NCBI RefSeq assembly: GCF_001875655.1
Contig: NZ_MKEQ01000001.1
Location: 1,736,001-1,800,000 of the forward strand
DNA: 64,000 nucleotides
Source: Enterobacter hormaechei ATCC 49162
Lineage (GTDB): Bacteria > Pseudomonadota > Gammaproteobacteria > Enterobacterales > Enterobacteriaceae
Direction of reading: 5' to 3'
The notes under the pieces are model-generated. The model searched no databases. It saw nothing but the letters and a program-made list of their open reading frames with translations, and had not been told where the DNA came from. This document shows, piece by piece, positions 11,201-26,011 of this stretch (the stretch's first letter is position 1; every line of letters begins with the position of its first letter). The translations under genes were made by a program, and so were the position numbers.

Positions 11201-11608
11201 CTGCGCCACGCGCGACTCAAGCTGGCGCAACGACAGCGTGGTAAGCGTTTTTCGGGTTTCATCGTCGTTATCGACGTCGCTGAGCGCATTCAGCGCCTCC
11301 GTAGCCTTACGCATGTTTTCCGGCGCCTGAGCCACCTTCTGTCGCAACTGGGCCGTTTCGGCTTTGATGCGATCGATCTTGTCCAGCGTTTCCAGGGTTT
11401 CCGTCAGATCCTGCTGAACGAGTTTCTCCTGGGCGGAGAGATCTTTCTGCTTATTCAGGGTGTCGAGTTGCGCCTGAACCTCAGCACGCGTGGGAGTGTC
11501 ACTGCCGTTGTCTGCACGGGCATACGAAAGCGGTGCGGCTGCAAAGTAAAACAGCAGGATCAAGAAAACGGCCAGAACAGGATGTTGCGAGCGATTGGTG
11601 TGCAGCAT
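8261..11608 (-). CDS. mscK: Mechanosensitive channel MscK (KefA)
   Basis: Large inner-membrane mechanosensitive channel of the MscS superfamily, gated by tension and ionic strength (K+), protecting cells in osmotic downshock. It has 1115 residues against 1120 in E. coli. A signal peptide (about residues 1-31) precedes a long periplasmic Gln-rich coiled-coil region (about 32-480). Eleven or so membrane spans follow, ending in the pore helix region (WLAAALSVGLGFGLQEIFGNF) and the cytoplasmic MscS-like cage. It is transcribed away from acrR on the same strand and converges on rsmS. Confidence 0.97.
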   Translation of the reverse strand: MLHTNRSQHPVLAVFLILLFYFAAAPLSYARADNGSDTPTRAEVQAQLDTLNKQKDLSAQEKLVQQDLTETLETLDKIDRIKAETAQLRQKVAQAPENMRKATEALNALSDVDNDDETRKTLTTLSLRQLESRVAQLLDDLQTAQSDLSTYNSQLVSLQTQPERVQNAMYSASQQLQQIRNRLNGITVGEGALRPTQQTLLNIQQTLLNAEIEQQRKSLEGNTVLQDALQKQRDYVTANINRLEHQLQLLQEAVNSKRLTLTEKTAQEAVSPDETARIQANPLVKQELEINHQLSERLIQATENGSALVQQNIKVKNWLDRALQAERNVKEQIAVLKGSLLLSRILYQQQQTLPSADELEDMTNRIADLRLEQFDVNQQRDALFQSDTFVAKVEEGHSSEVNAEVHDALLQVVDMRRELLDQLNKQLGNQLMMAINLQINQQQLVSVSKSLQEILTQQIFWVNSNKPMDWDWFKSFPETLKSQIKSMKITVNWEKAWPAVMIAFLAGLPLLLIAGLIRWRLKWLKQYQAKLASEVGQLRNDSQLHTPKAILIDLIRALPVCLLILAVGLILLTMQLNISDLLWAFSKKLALFWLVFGLCWKVLEKDGVAVRHFNMPEKLTSHWRRQIVRISLALLPLHFWSVVAELSPLHLMDDVLGQLVIMLNLLLIAVLMWPMCRDSWRDKESHNLRLVTVTVLAIIPLALMVLTATGYFYTTLRLSGRWIETVYLVIVWNLLFQTVLRGLSVAARRIAYRRAVARRQHQVKEGAEGAEPQEEPTIALEQVNQQTMRITMLVMIALFAVMFWAIWSDLITVFAYLDSITLWQYNGTEAGAAVMKSVTMGSLLFALVSSVVAWALIRNLPGLLEVLVLSRLNLRQGASYAITTILNYVIIIVGAMTVFGSLGVSWDKLQWLAAALSVGLGFGLQEIFGNFVSGLIILFERPVRIGDTVTIGTFSGTVSKIRIRATTITDFDRKEVIIPNKAFVTERLINWSLSDTTTRVVIRLGVAYGSDLDKVKEVLLEAAKSHPKVMHDPAPDVFFTTFGPSTLDHELRLYVRELRDRSYTVDELNRTIDRLCRENNINIAFNQLEVHLRNEKGDEHTEVKREIKGDDPTPA

Positions 11609-11721
11609 AGTCTTGAATGTGATGTGAGAAATGACCGGAAATAGTCGGGCGTGAAGGATATCACGCCCGGATGAAGCAGAATAGCACGAAGGTAAGCGTC
11701 TACAATTTTTACCGGATCCGA

Positions 11722-12375
11722 TCAGGCAGGGCGCGGGCTAAGTTTACTTTGCAGAGTCGGACAGAGCTGGCACATCTCGAGAAAAATTTCCACGTAGCTG
11801 CGCGCCTCTGACTTAAGATCGAACGACTCCGGGGCGAAAAGCCAGTTTTCCATCAGGCCGGAAATATAGCTGCGCATCAGGATCGCCGCCCGGCGGGTGA
11901 GTAATGTGGCGGGAAGCATTTTGGCCTGCATGCATTCTGTGAGCACCTGTTCGATGCGATCGTAGCTTTCCAGACAGAGGTCGCGCTGCGCCTGCTGAAC
12001 CACCGCCATTTCGCCAACAAACTCACATTTATGGAAGATGATTTCCATCATCAGACGGCGACGCTCTTCAACAACTGTCGCTTCAAGGATATATACTAGA
12101 ATTTCTCTTAACACTGAGAGTGGATCGTGAGGGAATTTTGCCCGATACTCACTCTCAAGATCGCTAATGCTGGACTCTGAAAGCTCCCAGATTTCACCAA
12201 ACAGGTCGGACTTGTCTTTGAAATGCCAGTAAATCGCTCCCCGCGTGACGCCCGCGGCCTGAGCAATCTGTGCCAGCGAGGTTGCCGAAACACCCTGCTG
12301 TGAAAACAAACGCATCGCCACATCAAGAATGTGTTGTCGGGTTTCCAGCGCTTGTTGTTTGGTTTTTCGTGCCAT
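11722..12375 (-). CDS. acrR: TetR-type repressor AcrR
   Basis: Repressor of acrAB and of itself; drug-like ligands release it from DNA. It has 217 residues. The N-terminal helix-turn-helix (about residues 28-52: [21 protein letters not shown]) is the TetR signature, and the C-terminal ligand domain retains [14 protein letters not shown] and the GLMENWLF segment. It diverges from acrA across 141 bp that hold the palindromic operator. The last ten residues differ from E. coli but no truncation is seen. Confidence 0.97.
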   Translation of the reverse strand: MARKTKQQALETRQHILDVAMRLFSQQGVSATSLAQIAQAAGVTRGAIYWHFKDKSDLFGEIWELSESSISDLESEYRAKFPHDPLSVLREILVYILEATVVEERRRLMMEIIFHKCEFVGEMAVVQQAQRDLCLESYDRIEQVLTECMQAKMLPATLLTRRAAILMRSYISGLMENWLFAPESFDLKSEARSYVEIFLEMCQLCPTLQSKLSPRPA

Positions 12376-12403
12376 ACGTTGATGAATTTACAGGAGTCAG
12401 ATT

Positions 12404-12427
12404 TACATACATTTATGAATGTATGTA
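12404..12427. promoter_or_regulatory. AcrR operator
   Basis: A 24-bp inverted repeat, TACATACATT at the left (12404-12413) and AATGTATGTA at the right (12418-12427), separated by TATG. As recalled, it differs from the E. coli acrR-acrA operator by one central base. It lies between the two divergent starts. Confidence 0.93.
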
Positions 12428-12516
12428 CCATAGCATGACGATAATATAAACGCAGCAATGGGTTTTTAGACTCAGGACCCTTGATCAATTTGAAATCGGA
12501 CACTCGAGGTTTACAT

Positions 12517-13710
12517 ATGAACAAAAACAGAGGGTTAACGCCTCTGGCGGTCGTTCTGATGCTCTCAGGCAGCTTAGCGCTTACAGGATGTGACGACAAA
12601 CAGGCTCAACAAGGAGCTCAGCAGGTGCCAGAAGTTGGCGTCGTGACGCTCAAATCCGAACCTCTCCAGATGACAACAGAACTACCGGGCCGCACCAGCG
12701 CCTACCGCATTGCGGAAGTGCGCCCTCAGGTAAGCGGTATCATCCTGAAACGTAACTTTACCGAGGGCGGTGATGTCAAAGCAGGTGAGTCTCTGTATCA
12801 GATTGATCCAGCAACCTATCAGGCGTCTTATGAGAGCGCGAAGGGCGATCTGGCGAAAGCCGAAGCAGCGGCCAAAATTTCGCAGCTGACGTTGAATCGT
12901 TACAAGAAACTGCTCGGCACGCAGTACATCAGCCAACAGGATTACGACACTGCCCTGGCCGATGCGCAGCAAGCTAACGCAGCCGTTGTGGCGGCAAAAG
13001 CGGCGGTAGAAACCGCGCGTATTAACCTGGCCTACACCAAAGTGACCTCCCCTATCAGCGGTCGCATTGGTAAATCTGCCGTCACCGAAGGTGCGCTGGT
13101 GCAGAACGGTCAAACTACCGCGCTGGCCACTGTGCAGCAGCTTGACCCGATCTACGTTGACGTCACCCAGTCCAGCAACGATTTCCTGCGTCTCAAACAG
13201 GAACTGGCCAGCGGTCAACTGAAACAGGAAAACGGTAAAGCCAAAGTGGAACTGGTTACCAACGACGGTATCAAGTTCTCACAGACCGGCACACTGGAAT
13301 TTTCTGATGTGACCGTCGATCAGACCACCGGCTCTATCACCATCCGGGCGATTTTCCCGAATCCGGATAAAACCCTGCTGCCAGGTATGTTCGTACGCGC
13401 CCGTCTTGAAGAAGGGACTAACCCAAGCGCCATTCTGGTTCCGCAGCAAGGTGTGACCCGTACGCCACGTGGCGATGCGAGCGCGCTGGTTGTGGGTGCC
13501 GATAACAAAGTCGAAATGCGCAATATCACTGCAACGCAGGCGATTGGCGACAAGTGGCTGGTGACGCAAGGTCTGAAAGATGGCGATCGCGTAATTATTA
13601 CTGGTTTGCAAAAAGTTCGTCCTGGTGCGCAGGTCAAAGCTCAGGAAGTGAAATCTGACGACAAACAACAAGCGTCGGCCGCTGGCCAGTCAGAACAAAC
13701 CAAGTCTTAA
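12517..13710 (+). CDS. acrA: Periplasmic adaptor AcrA of the AcrAB-TolC pump
   Basis: Membrane-fusion lipoprotein that joins AcrB to TolC. The ATG at 12517 gives 397 residues, as in E. coli; twelve codons upstream are open but have no family support. The lipobox is LTGC with Cys25 as the lipidated residue. A lipoyl half-motif, an alpha-helical hairpin (about residues 100-170 with AEAAAKI repeats) and beta-barrel and membrane-proximal domains follow. The stop is 22 bp before acrB, so both are cotranscribed under AcrR; control by MarA/SoxS/Rob is known for the family, but I could not place their box. Confidence 0.98.
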   Translation: MNKNRGLTPLAVVLMLSGSLALTGCDDKQAQQGAQQVPEVGVVTLKSEPLQMTTELPGRTSAYRIAEVRPQVSGIILKRNFTEGGDVKAGESLYQIDPATYQASYESAKGDLAKAEAAAKISQLTLNRYKKLLGTQYISQQDYDTALADAQQANAAVVAAKAAVETARINLAYTKVTSPISGRIGKSAVTEGALVQNGQTTALATVQQLDPIYVDVTQSSNDFLRLKQELASGQLKQENGKAKVELVTNDGIKFSQTGTLEFSDVTVDQTTGSITIRAIFPNPDKTLLPGMFVRARLEEGTNPSAILVPQQGVTRTPRGDASALVVGADNKVEMRNITATQAIGDKWLVTQGLKDGDRVIITGLQKVRPGAQVKAQEVKSDDKQQASAAGQSEQTKS

Positions 13711-13729
13711 CTTAAACAGGAGCCGTTAA

Positions 13730-16879
<3,150 letters not shown>

Positions 16880-16896
16880 TACCGGTTTCACATGAT

Positions 16897-16922
16897 AAAA
16901 AGGCCGCATTTGCGGCCTTTTT
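16897..16922 (+). terminator. Rho-independent terminator of acrAB
   Basis: AAAAAGGCCGC then ATTT then GCGGCCTTTTT, followed by TTCATTTT. Strong GC stem with T-tail 18 bp after the acrB stop. Confidence 0.92.
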
Positions 16923-17387
16923 CATTTTCTGAAAATTCATAAAATAGACCTATTGTCATTCTATTTATTTTCTTCTTTTTAATAAGGCCTATCATAATAG
17001 GCTGATAACTTACACCAGGAACTTAGCCTTCTTTTATTCTCATTTCTCGGCGTAAATTATTCGGACTATTCCTAAGTAATGAAAAATATCTGAAGATATC
17101 TGATTTCGGACTTCACATGAAACTTTGCGCTAACTCAATGAATTTTAAGGAAGCGATAAAAAACGTCTTTTTTATTGATTAACGCGTTCGCTGCAAAAGG
17201 TACATTTGCGTAAAGGCTCGCACAGTAACGATTTAATTGTAATTTTTCGTAATAGCGCGGTGAAATCTTGATCAGAGTGGCTTATAGTTAGAGTTATCAG
17301 GAACACAGCTCCCGTGTGGCTTAACAAGTTGTATCCATCCCGACATGATGTTCGGTGAGTAAAAAATCACTCAGAAGGGGATGCGCT
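16923..17387. other. AT-rich intergenic region upstream of tomB-hha
   Basis: This 465-bp stretch has no credible gene. It is markedly AT-rich compared with its neighbours. A small hairpin, GCCTAT-CATA-ATAGGC, lies at 16987-17002. A possible -10 element TATAGT is at 17284-17289, about 100 bp before tomB, without a convincing -35. AT-rich DNA upstream of the hha operon suits H-NS/Hha control, which is inference. Confidence 0.6.
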
Positions 17388-17762
17388 ATGGACGAGTACT
17401 CGCCAAAAAGGCATGATATCGCGCAGTTGAAATTTCTCTGCGAATCCTTGTACCATGACTGCCTTGCCAATCTTGAAGAAAGTAATCATGGCTGGGTAAA
17501 CGATCCAACGTCTGCTATCAATTTACAGCTCAACGAGCTGATTGAGCATATCGCTACCTTCGCACTTAATTATAAAATTAAGTACAATGAAGATAATAAG
17601 TTGATAGAGCAAATTGATGAATACCTGGACGACACCTTTATGTTGTTCAGCAGCTACGGCATTAACGCACAGGATTTGCAGAAATGGCGTAAATCAGGAA
17701 ACCGTCTATTTCGCTGCTTCACGAATGTCAGCAGAGCAAACCCGGTTAGTCTTTCCTGTTAG
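17388..17762 (+). CDS. tomB: Hha toxicity modulator TomB
   Basis: Acts as the partner that counteracts Hha; the TomB-Hha pair has been described as an oxygen-dependent toxin-antitoxin system affecting biofilm formation. The ATG at 17388 (MDEYSPKRHDIAQLKFLC) gives 124 residues, the E. coli length; eleven open codons upstream are ignored. The protein is acidic and helical with EESNHGWVNDPTSAINLQL strictly conserved. hha starts 27 bp after its stop on the same strand. Confidence 0.96.
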   Translation: MDEYSPKRHDIAQLKFLCESLYHDCLANLEESNHGWVNDPTSAINLQLNELIEHIATFALNYKIKYNEDNKLIEQIDEYLDDTFMLFSSYGINAQDLQKWRKSGNRLFRCFTNVSRANPVSLSC

Positions 17763-17789
17763 AATTATTACAATTACTAAGGTGAATTT

Positions 17790-18008
17790 ATGTCTGAAAA
17801 ACCATTAACGAAAGTCGATTATTTGATGCGCCTGCGACGCTGCCAGTCAATTGACACCCTCGAACGTGTTATTGAGAAAAATAAATACGAGCTGTCTGAT
17901 AATGAACTGGCGGTATTTTATTCAGCCGCTGACCATCGCCTTGCTGAACTGACCATGAATAAACTGTATGACAAGATCCCCTCTTCGGTATGGAAATTTG
18001 TCCGTTAA
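17790..18008 (+). CDS. hha: Haemolysin expression modulator Hha
   Basis: A 72-residue H-NS-binding protein that helps silence virulence and horizontally acquired genes. [20 protein letters not shown] and the end [15 protein letters not shown] are nearly identical to E. coli Hha. It lacks a DNA-binding domain and works through H-NS oligomers. It forms an operon with tomB. Confidence 0.98.
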   Translation: MSEKPLTKVDYLMRLRRCQSIDTLERVIEKNKYELSDNELAVFYSAADHRLAELTMNKLYDKIPSSVWKFVR

Positions 18009-18216
18009 TCATTGAAGAGAGGCTATAAAGGCACTACGCCCGTTGTTAAGCTGAATTTACCTTTCGTATTACGCTTCAAGTGCAAACGCCAGGTTCCCGT
18101 ATAAAACGTATCTCTGCGCAAGAATGTTGTGATTTCCGTCACAGCCACTTTTAGGGAACGTTCCCTTTCCGGCTAATCCTCTTTACGCTACGTAAAACGA
18201 TCCCAGAGAGGTTCCC

Positions 18217-18768
18217 ATGAGTGAAGAAAAACAGAAGATGATTGCAGGTGAATATTACCGCCCTGGCGATGACACGCTGCGGGCTGACCGTTTACGCGCG
18301 CGTCATCTTATTCACCGCTATAACCATACCGCACCCGATGAGAAAGCCGAACGTCGCGCCGTGTTAGCTGAGCTGCTGGGCCAAAGCGAAGGTGCCTATA
18401 TCGAGCCGAGCTTCCGCTGCGATTATGGCTATAACATCTATTTGGGCAAAAATTTTTACGCCAACTTCGACTGCGTAATGCTTGACGTCTGTCCTGTTCA
18501 TATTGGTGATAACTGTATGCTCGCACCGGGTGTTCACATTTATACGGCCACGCATCCCCTGGATGCGACCGAACGTAACAGTGGGCTGGAGTACGGTAAA
18601 CCGGTCACTATTGGAGATAACGTCTGGATCGGCGGACGCGCGGTGATTAATCCGGGCGTGACCATTGGCGATAATGTGGTGATTGCTTCCGGTGCGGTAG
18701 TGACCAAAGACGTCCCGGCCAATGCGGTCGTAGGCGGGAATCCGGCAAAAATCATAAAAATGCTCTAA
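18217..18768 (+). CDS. maa: Maltose O-acetyltransferase
   Basis: Cytoplasmic enzyme that acetylates maltose and other sugars with acetyl-CoA; thought to detoxify non-metabolised sugars. It has 183 residues, with an N-terminal helical Mac domain (residues 1-60) followed by left-handed beta-helix hexapeptide repeats ([20 protein letters not shown]). The catalytic His is in YTATHPLD. It stands alone with its own 5' gap of about 200 bp after hha and a hairpin after its stop. Confidence 0.96.
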   Translation: MSEEKQKMIAGEYYRPGDDTLRADRLRARHLIHRYNHTAPDEKAERRAVLAELLGQSEGAYIEPSFRCDYGYNIYLGKNFYANFDCVMLDVCPVHIGDNCMLAPGVHIYTATHPLDATERNSGLEYGKPVTIGDNVWIGGRAVINPGVTIGDNVVIASGAVVTKDVPANAVVGGNPAKIIKML

Positions 18769-18778
18769 GTGCATACTG

Positions 18779-18815
18779 AGTAACTGTTATGCTTTTTCCT
18801 GGCATAACTGTTACT
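18779..18815 (+). terminator. Hairpin after maa
   Basis: AGTAACTGTTATGC (18779-18792) pairs with GCATAACTGTTACT (18802-18815) with one mismatch, eleven bases beyond the maa stop. A short T-run (CTTTCATC) follows. Likely terminator. Confidence 0.6.
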
Positions 18816-18884
18816 TTCATCGCGTAAACCCCTCTCATAAAATAGGCCGATCACCTGTATTTTCAACAATCATAAAGGCAAAAA

Positions 18885-19352
18885 ATGACAGAGATACAGC
18901 GCCTGCTTACCGCCACCATCGACGATCTCAATACCCGCGAAAAGCGCGACAATCGCCCGCGCTTTAGCATCAGCTTTATTCGCAAACACCCCGGTTTGTT
19001 CGTCGCCATGTACGCCGCCTGGCTGGCAACGCTTATCGTCATGCTGAGATCTGAAACGCTGGTCGATTCCGTCTGGCTGCTGGTTGTGCTGTTCGTGGTG
19101 TTTAACGCGTTTTTCTTTTTCGACGTCAATCCGCGTTACCGGTATGAAGATATCGACGTACTCGATTTCCGCGTGTGCTACAACGGGGAGTGGTACAACA
19201 CGCGTTATGTGCCGCCTGAACTCATCGACAATATTATGCGCTCCCCCTCAGTCGAAACCGGGCTTAAAGAGAAGCTACAAAAAATGGTTTCGACCAAAGG
19301 CGAACTGTCGTTTTATGACGTTTTTACCCTCTCCCGCCCTGCCAGTAGCTGA
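18885..19352 (+). CDS. ylaC: Inner-membrane protein YlaC
   Basis: A 155-residue protein of unknown function. A charged N-terminal helix (residues 1-37) precedes two transmembrane spans (about residues 38-58 and 63-83), and a cytoplasmic C-terminal domain contains [24 protein letters not shown] sequence with [11 protein letters not shown]. Length and sequence match the E. coli family. A terminator follows at once and is shared with the rpmJ2 end on the other strand. Confidence 0.93.
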   Translation: MTEIQRLLTATIDDLNTREKRDNRPRFSISFIRKHPGLFVAMYAAWLATLIVMLRSETLVDSVWLLVVLFVVFNAFFFFDVNPRYRYEDIDVLDFRVCYNGEWYNTRYVPPELIDNIMRSPSVETGLKEKLQKMVSTKGELSFYDVFTLSRPASS

Positions 19353-19368
19353 CAGGGCTGCACCAGGA

Positions 19369-19398
19369 AAAGGCGCTGAGCACGTGTTTAGCGCCTTT
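19369..19398 (+). terminator. Terminator of ylaC, inside the rpmJ2 3' end
   Basis: AAAGGCGCT (19369-19377) pairs with AGCGCCTTT (19390-19398), followed by T's. The right arm is also the last codons and stop of rpmJ2 on the minus strand. Confidence 0.85.
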
Positions 19399-19528
19399 TT
19401 TTACGCCCCTGCACCGCCTTAAAACGCGGGTTAGATTTGCAAATCACGTACAGACGCCCTTTACGTTTAACGATCTGGCAATCCGGGTGACGCTGTTTTG
19501 CACTGCGCAATGAGTTAAGCACCTGCAT
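19388..19528 (-). CDS. rpmJ2: Alternative ribosomal protein L36 (YkgO type)
   Basis: A 46-residue basic protein, [20 protein letters not shown] then a [20 protein letters not shown] core. It matches E. coli YkgO, the zinc-free paralogue of L36: the four-residue CCCH zinc site of RpmJ is not present (only two isolated Cys remain). It starts at ATG 19528, two bases after the rpmE2 stop, and is clearly cotranscribed. It probably replaces zinc-binding L36 in ribosomes under zinc limitation, driven from the Zur-controlled promoter upstream of rpmE2. Confidence 0.95.
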   Translation of the reverse strand: MQVLNSLRSAKQRHPDCQIVKRKGRLYVICKSNPRFKAVQGRKKRR

Positions 19529-19530
19529 GA

Positions 19531-19791
19531 TTAGCCTCGCTTCGCATCAAGAAAGCCGCCAAAACGCTTGCGGAAGCGCGCCGCGCTGCCATCCGTCGAG
19601 AAGGTCTTCTGCTTCCCGGTGTAAAACGGATGTGATTTAGAGGAGACATCAAGGGTGACGTAGGGATACGTTTCTCCCTCAAGCTCAATTTCACGGTCTG
19701 TCTTAATCGTTGAGCCGACTTTAAAGTATTCATTCGCCGTGGTGTCATGAAACACAACGGTGCGATAGGTTGGATGGATATTCGGTTTCAT
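19531..19791 (-). CDS. rpmE2: Alternative ribosomal protein L31 type B (YkgM)
   Basis: An 86-residue L31 paralogue without the CxxC zinc motif of RpmE. Typical type-B features are [18 protein letters not shown] near the start and [20 protein letters not shown] in the C-terminal half. In E. coli the paralogue is induced by zinc starvation through Zur and displaces L31, freeing zinc. It is the first gene of the rpmE2-rpmJ2 operon, with a near-perfect Zur box 18-32 bp upstream of its start. Confidence 0.96.
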   Translation of the reverse strand: MKPNIHPTYRTVVFHDTTANEYFKVGSTIKTDREIELEGETYPYVTLDVSSKSHPFYTGKQKTFSTDGSAARFRKRFGGFLDAKRG

Positions 19792-19808
19792 CTCTGGCCT
19801 TCATGTAT

Positions 19809-19823
19809 TGTTATAACATAACA
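19809..19823. promoter_or_regulatory. Zur box upstream of rpmE2-rpmJ2
   Basis: TGTTATAACATAACA matches the Zur core TGTTATAATATAACA at 14 of 15 positions and lies 18 bp before the rpmE2 ATG. Placement fits repression of the zinc-free L31/L36 pair in zinc-replete cells. Confidence 0.85.
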
Positions 19824-20008
19824 AAATAATATCTGGGCTTTGCTGCAAAAACAACCCCTGTGACGCTCCGCCTGTTTTTGAAAGGTTTATTCAGATACCT
19901 GCCTGAGACTGTCGCATGCTATAACGATATCATTTAACGATAAAAAACCTTCTCCTCTGGCGCGGAATCTCCATGCCCCAGGCGGGCATAGGGAAAGGAT
20001 AAAGCAGC

Positions 20009-21577
20009 ATGCGAACCCGACATCTGGTCAACCTGGTAACAGGCGTATTGATCTTCTCAGTGCTGGTCCCTGTGTGCCTCAGTATCTGGCTGGCGCATCG
20101 TCAGGCAGAGGATAAATTTGTGGATGCACTGGACATCTTCGCGTCACGCGTCCTGGTACGCACCGACAGAGTCGTCTCCCAGGCAAAACAGGCGCTCACG
20201 CACATGCAAACATTCGATGCGCCCCCCTGTTCCCCCCTGCATTTACGCGAGATGCGTCGGGTCGCATTTTCGTGGCGCTATATCCAGGAAGTGATGTATA
20301 TCGAGAGTACGAAGCCGCTCTGCTCTTCTCTGGAACAATCCAGTAATACGGCAACCTTACCCCCTCCTATGCGAATCACCGGGGATGGTTACCGCGCGTG
20401 GCTCACCTCGCAGAACGACCTTGGTATTCACCGCTATATGGTCGTTATGGGGAAAGGCCATTATCTGGTCATGATCGATCCGGCATCACTGGTGGATGTT
20501 GTTCCGTTCGGTGATATTTCGATGGACGCCGCGCTGGTGGGCAGTTCAACCCATCGTATATTCGCCCACAGCAATCCGCCCGATCCGCACATTCTTACCA
20601 GGGTGAGTGATAAGCAGGACATTTCAAGCCTCCAGTACAACGGCTCGATGTATATTTTTAAACCCGTACCCGAGCTTGGCTTTACGGTAATCGCCTGGGC
20701 GTCGTTGAAACCGCTGGCGGAATCCTGGCACCAACAGCTGATCATCTGGCTACCGGCTGGCATTCTGATAAGCCTGGTTGCTGCCCTTATTGTTCTGCGC
20801 ATCCTCCGCCGGTTGTTATCCCCGCGTCACCGCCTGATCGACGCGATCAACAACCGGGAGATTGAGGTTCACTATCAGCCCATCGTGGCGCTGTGTAGTG
20901 GAAAACTGGTGGGTGCTGAAGCGCTGATGCGCTGGCCGCAGCCAGATGGCACTAACCTGTCGCCCGATCTCTTTGTTCCGCTGGCTGAGCAGACGGGGCT
21001 GATTTCAACGCTGACGCAACTGGTGGTGAATGAGGTGTTTGAGGATTTAGGCGCCTGGCTGCATCAGCATCCGGAAATGCACATCTCTGTCAATCTTGCG
21101 CCATCCGATTTAACGTCTCCCGAGCTGCCTCGCCTGCTGAGTCAATTGCTCAACAAATGGGAAGTTCACCCGCGCCAGATCGCCCTTGAATTAACCGAGC
21201 GCGGCTTTGCCGATCCCGCCGTCAGCGTGCCTGCCATCGCTGCGTTTCGCCGCGCCGGGCACGCTATCTACATCGATGATTTTGGTACGGGTTACTCCAG
21301 CCTGAGCTATTTGCAGGATCTGGATGTCGATACTCTGAAGATTGATAAATCCTTTGTGGACGCGCTGGAGTACAAGCACGTGACTCCCCACATCATCGAA
21401 ATGGCCAAATCGCTTAAACTGGCGATGGTCGCTGAAGGCATTGAAACTGAAGGGCAGATTGAATGGTTGCATCGCCACGGCGTGCAGTACGGCCAGGGCT
21501 GGTATTTCAGCAAGGCGCTGCCTGAAGCGGATTTCATTCTCTGGGCCGGACACAACCTGGAGAAGCACATTACTTAA
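20009..21577 (+). CDS. pdeB: Cyclic-di-GMP phosphodiesterase PdeB (YlaB)
   Basis: Membrane-bound EAL enzyme that hydrolyses c-di-GMP to pGpG. It has 522 residues. An N-terminal membrane span (about residues 8-30) and a second near 248-268 flank a periplasmic CSS-motif domain (PLCSSLEQ at about residue 108, with an upstream partner Cys in APPCSP). The EAL domain (about residues 275-515) keeps [30 protein letters not shown] and VAEGIET, so it should be active. The 3' end overlaps rcnR by eight bases, tail to tail. Confidence 0.95.
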   Translation: MRTRHLVNLVTGVLIFSVLVPVCLSIWLAHRQAEDKFVDALDIFASRVLVRTDRVVSQAKQALTHMQTFDAPPCSPLHLREMRRVAFSWRYIQEVMYIESTKPLCSSLEQSSNTATLPPPMRITGDGYRAWLTSQNDLGIHRYMVVMGKGHYLVMIDPASLVDVVPFGDISMDAALVGSSTHRIFAHSNPPDPHILTRVSDKQDISSLQYNGSMYIFKPVPELGFTVIAWASLKPLAESWHQQLIIWLPAGILISLVAALIVLRILRRLLSPRHRLIDAINNREIEVHYQPIVALCSGKLVGAEALMRWPQPDGTNLSPDLFVPLAEQTGLISTLTQLVVNEVFEDLGAWLHQHPEMHISVNLAPSDLTSPELPRLLSQLLNKWEVHPRQIALELTERGFADPAVSVPAIAAFRRAGHAIYIDDFGTGYSSLSYLQDLDVDTLKIDKSFVDALEYKHVTPHIIEMAKSLKLAMVAEGIETEGQIEWLHRHGVQYGQGWYFSKALPEADFILWAGHNLEKHIT

Positions 21578-21842
21578 GGTACGATTTGATCACCTGCATC
21601 ACGACCCCGAGATCGGCCTCGCGCTGCGCTTCCTCTGGCTCTTTCACCACGTGATCGGTTAAATGTCCCTCAATCACCTGCATCATCATGCCGTTTACCG
21701 CGCCCCTGATCGCCGCCAGCTGCTGTAACACCTCGGCGCATTCATGATCGCTGTTGAGCATTTTTTCCAGCGCAGTGCTCTGCCCCTGAATTTTCTTCAG
21801 GCGGGTCAATAACTTCTTTTTATCACGGACCGTGTGTGACAT
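21570..21842 (-). CDS. rcnR: Nickel/cobalt-responsive repressor RcnR
   Basis: A 90-residue all-helical CsoR/RcnR-family repressor; Ni2+ or Co2+ binding releases it from the rcnA promoter. The metal ligands known from E. coli are all present: H3, C35, H60 and H64. The N-terminal amine region MSHTVRDK is conserved. It diverges from rcnA across about 134 bp with two operator sites. Its 3' end overlaps pdeB by eight bases. Confidence 0.95.
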   Translation of the reverse strand: MSHTVRDKKKLLTRLKKIQGQSTALEKMLNSDHECAEVLQQLAAIRGAVNGMMMQVIEGHLTDHVVKEPEEAQREADLGVVMQVIKSYLK

Positions 21843-21905
21843 CGCTTAGCTCCTCTTTGGTGACGTAAAAAGCATATCACGCTCTACTCCCCCTGGGTAT
21901 TTTTC

Positions 21906-21941
21906 TACTGGGGGGTAGTATTAACCTACTGGGGGGGAGTA
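21906..21941. promoter_or_regulatory. Tandem RcnR operator sites
   Basis: Two copies fit the RcnR recognition pattern TACT-G6-N-AGTA. Site one is at 21906-21920 (N = T) and site two at 21927-21941 (N = G), separated by six bases, between the rcnR and rcnA starts. The spacing gives an A-form G-tract pair of the type known in E. coli. Confidence 0.92.
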
Positions 21942-21976
21942 CTATTCCCGGCATGTTTTCCACCCCGGAATATTCA

Positions 21977-22783
21977 ATGAACGATTTTTCTTCTCTTATT
22001 CAGCAGGGCAACGCCTGGCTGTTTGTCCCCAGCGCCATCCTGCTTGGCGCGCTCCACGGCCTTGAACCAGGTCATTCAAAAACAATGATGGCGGCTTTCA
22101 TCGTGGCGATCCGCGGTACGCTGAAACAGGCGGTATTGCTTGGGCTGGCCGCAACGCTGTCTCATACGGCGGTCGTCTGGATCATTGCGATGGCGGGATT
22201 ATGGTTTGGTCGGGGATGGGATGCACATACGTCTGAGCCATGGTTTCAGCTGATCTCCGGGGTTCTGATCGTGACGATCGCCCTGTGGATGGCGTGGCGG
22301 ACCTGGCGGGAGAGCCAGCCGCATCACCACCATCATGATCATCATCATCATCACGACCACGCGCATCATCATGACCACTCGTCTCCTCTGGTTGAAGAGG
22401 AGTGGCAGGATGCCCACCAGCGCGCACACGCCCAGGACATTAACCGACGCTTCAAGGGTAGAGAGGTCACTACCGGGCAAATCGCGTTATTCGGCCTGAC
22501 CGGTGGGCTTATCCCCTGTCCGGCCTCCATTACCGTGCTGCTGATCTGCCTGCAACTGAAACATTTTGCGCTCGGCGCCACGCTGGTGTTCAGCTTCAGT
22601 ATCGGACTGGCGCTCACACTCGTTGCTTCTGGCGCAATTGCCGCATTAAGCATGAAACACGCGGCGAAGCGCTGGCCCGGCTTTAGCGCCTTTTCGCGCA
22701 AGGCGCCGTGGATCTCCGCGGCACTGATCGCGCTCGTCGGGATTTATATGGGCATTCACGGCGTAAGCGGGATCCTGGGATAA
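21977..22783 (+). CDS. rcnA: Nickel/cobalt efflux permease RcnA
   Basis: NiCoT-family inner-membrane exporter that gives Ni2+ and Co2+ resistance. I take the ATG at 21977 (MNDFSSLIQQGNAWL), which aligns with the E. coli start and has GGAA upstream; the ATG at 21953 would add eight residues. The resulting 268-residue protein keeps LHGLEPGHSKTM in an early span, then a long cytoplasmic loop with about 15 His in HHHHHDHHHHHDHAHHH, then GLTGGLIPCPASITVLL. RcnR controls it from the tandem sites. No rcnB follows. Confidence 0.95.
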   Translation: MNDFSSLIQQGNAWLFVPSAILLGALHGLEPGHSKTMMAAFIVAIRGTLKQAVLLGLAATLSHTAVVWIIAMAGLWFGRGWDAHTSEPWFQLISGVLIVTIALWMAWRTWRESQPHHHHHDHHHHHDHAHHHDHSSPLVEEEWQDAHQRAHAQDINRRFKGREVTTGQIALFGLTGGLIPCPASITVLLICLQLKHFALGATLVFSFSIGLALTLVASGAIAALSMKHAAKRWPGFSAFSRKAPWISAALIALVGIYMGIHGVSGILG

Positions 22784-22788
22784 GCATT

Positions 22789-22808
22789 GCGGCCACAACA
22801 GTGGCCGC
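22789..22808. terminator. Hairpin between convergent rcnA and lacZ
   Basis: GCGGCCAC (22789-22796) and GTGGCCGC (22801-22808) form a perfect 8-bp stem with loop AACA in the 35-bp gap. No T-tract on either strand, so termination strength is unclear. Confidence 0.5.
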
Positions 22809-22818
22809 ACGTTACCGC

Positions 22819-25937
<3,119 letters not shown>

Positions 25938-25943
25938 TTAATC

Positions 25944-26008
25944 AACATGCCCTGGTAAACGGTGGCGGTAAAGACTTTGATCGTCACCAGGCGAGGCCGA
26001 TCACAAAA
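25944..26008 (-). promoter_or_regulatory. lac promoter with CRP site
   Basis: On the minus strand a -35 TTTACC (25967-25972) and a -10 CATGTT (25944-25949) are 17 bp apart, resembling the E. coli lac TTTACA/TATGTT. A CRP half-site TTTTGTGATCGG begins at 26008 (site 25987-26008, right half poor). Its centre is about 60 bp before the presumed start within the operator, as in E. coli. Confidence 0.75.
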
Positions 26009-26011
26009 GCG

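Noticed and set aside
12428..12516. MarA/SoxS/Rob box upstream of acrA
   Set aside because: Known for E. coli, but I could not align the consensus here with confidence, so it is not listed.
22321..22380. Simple-sequence repeat in rcnA
   Set aside because: It codes for the His-rich metal loop expected in RcnA.
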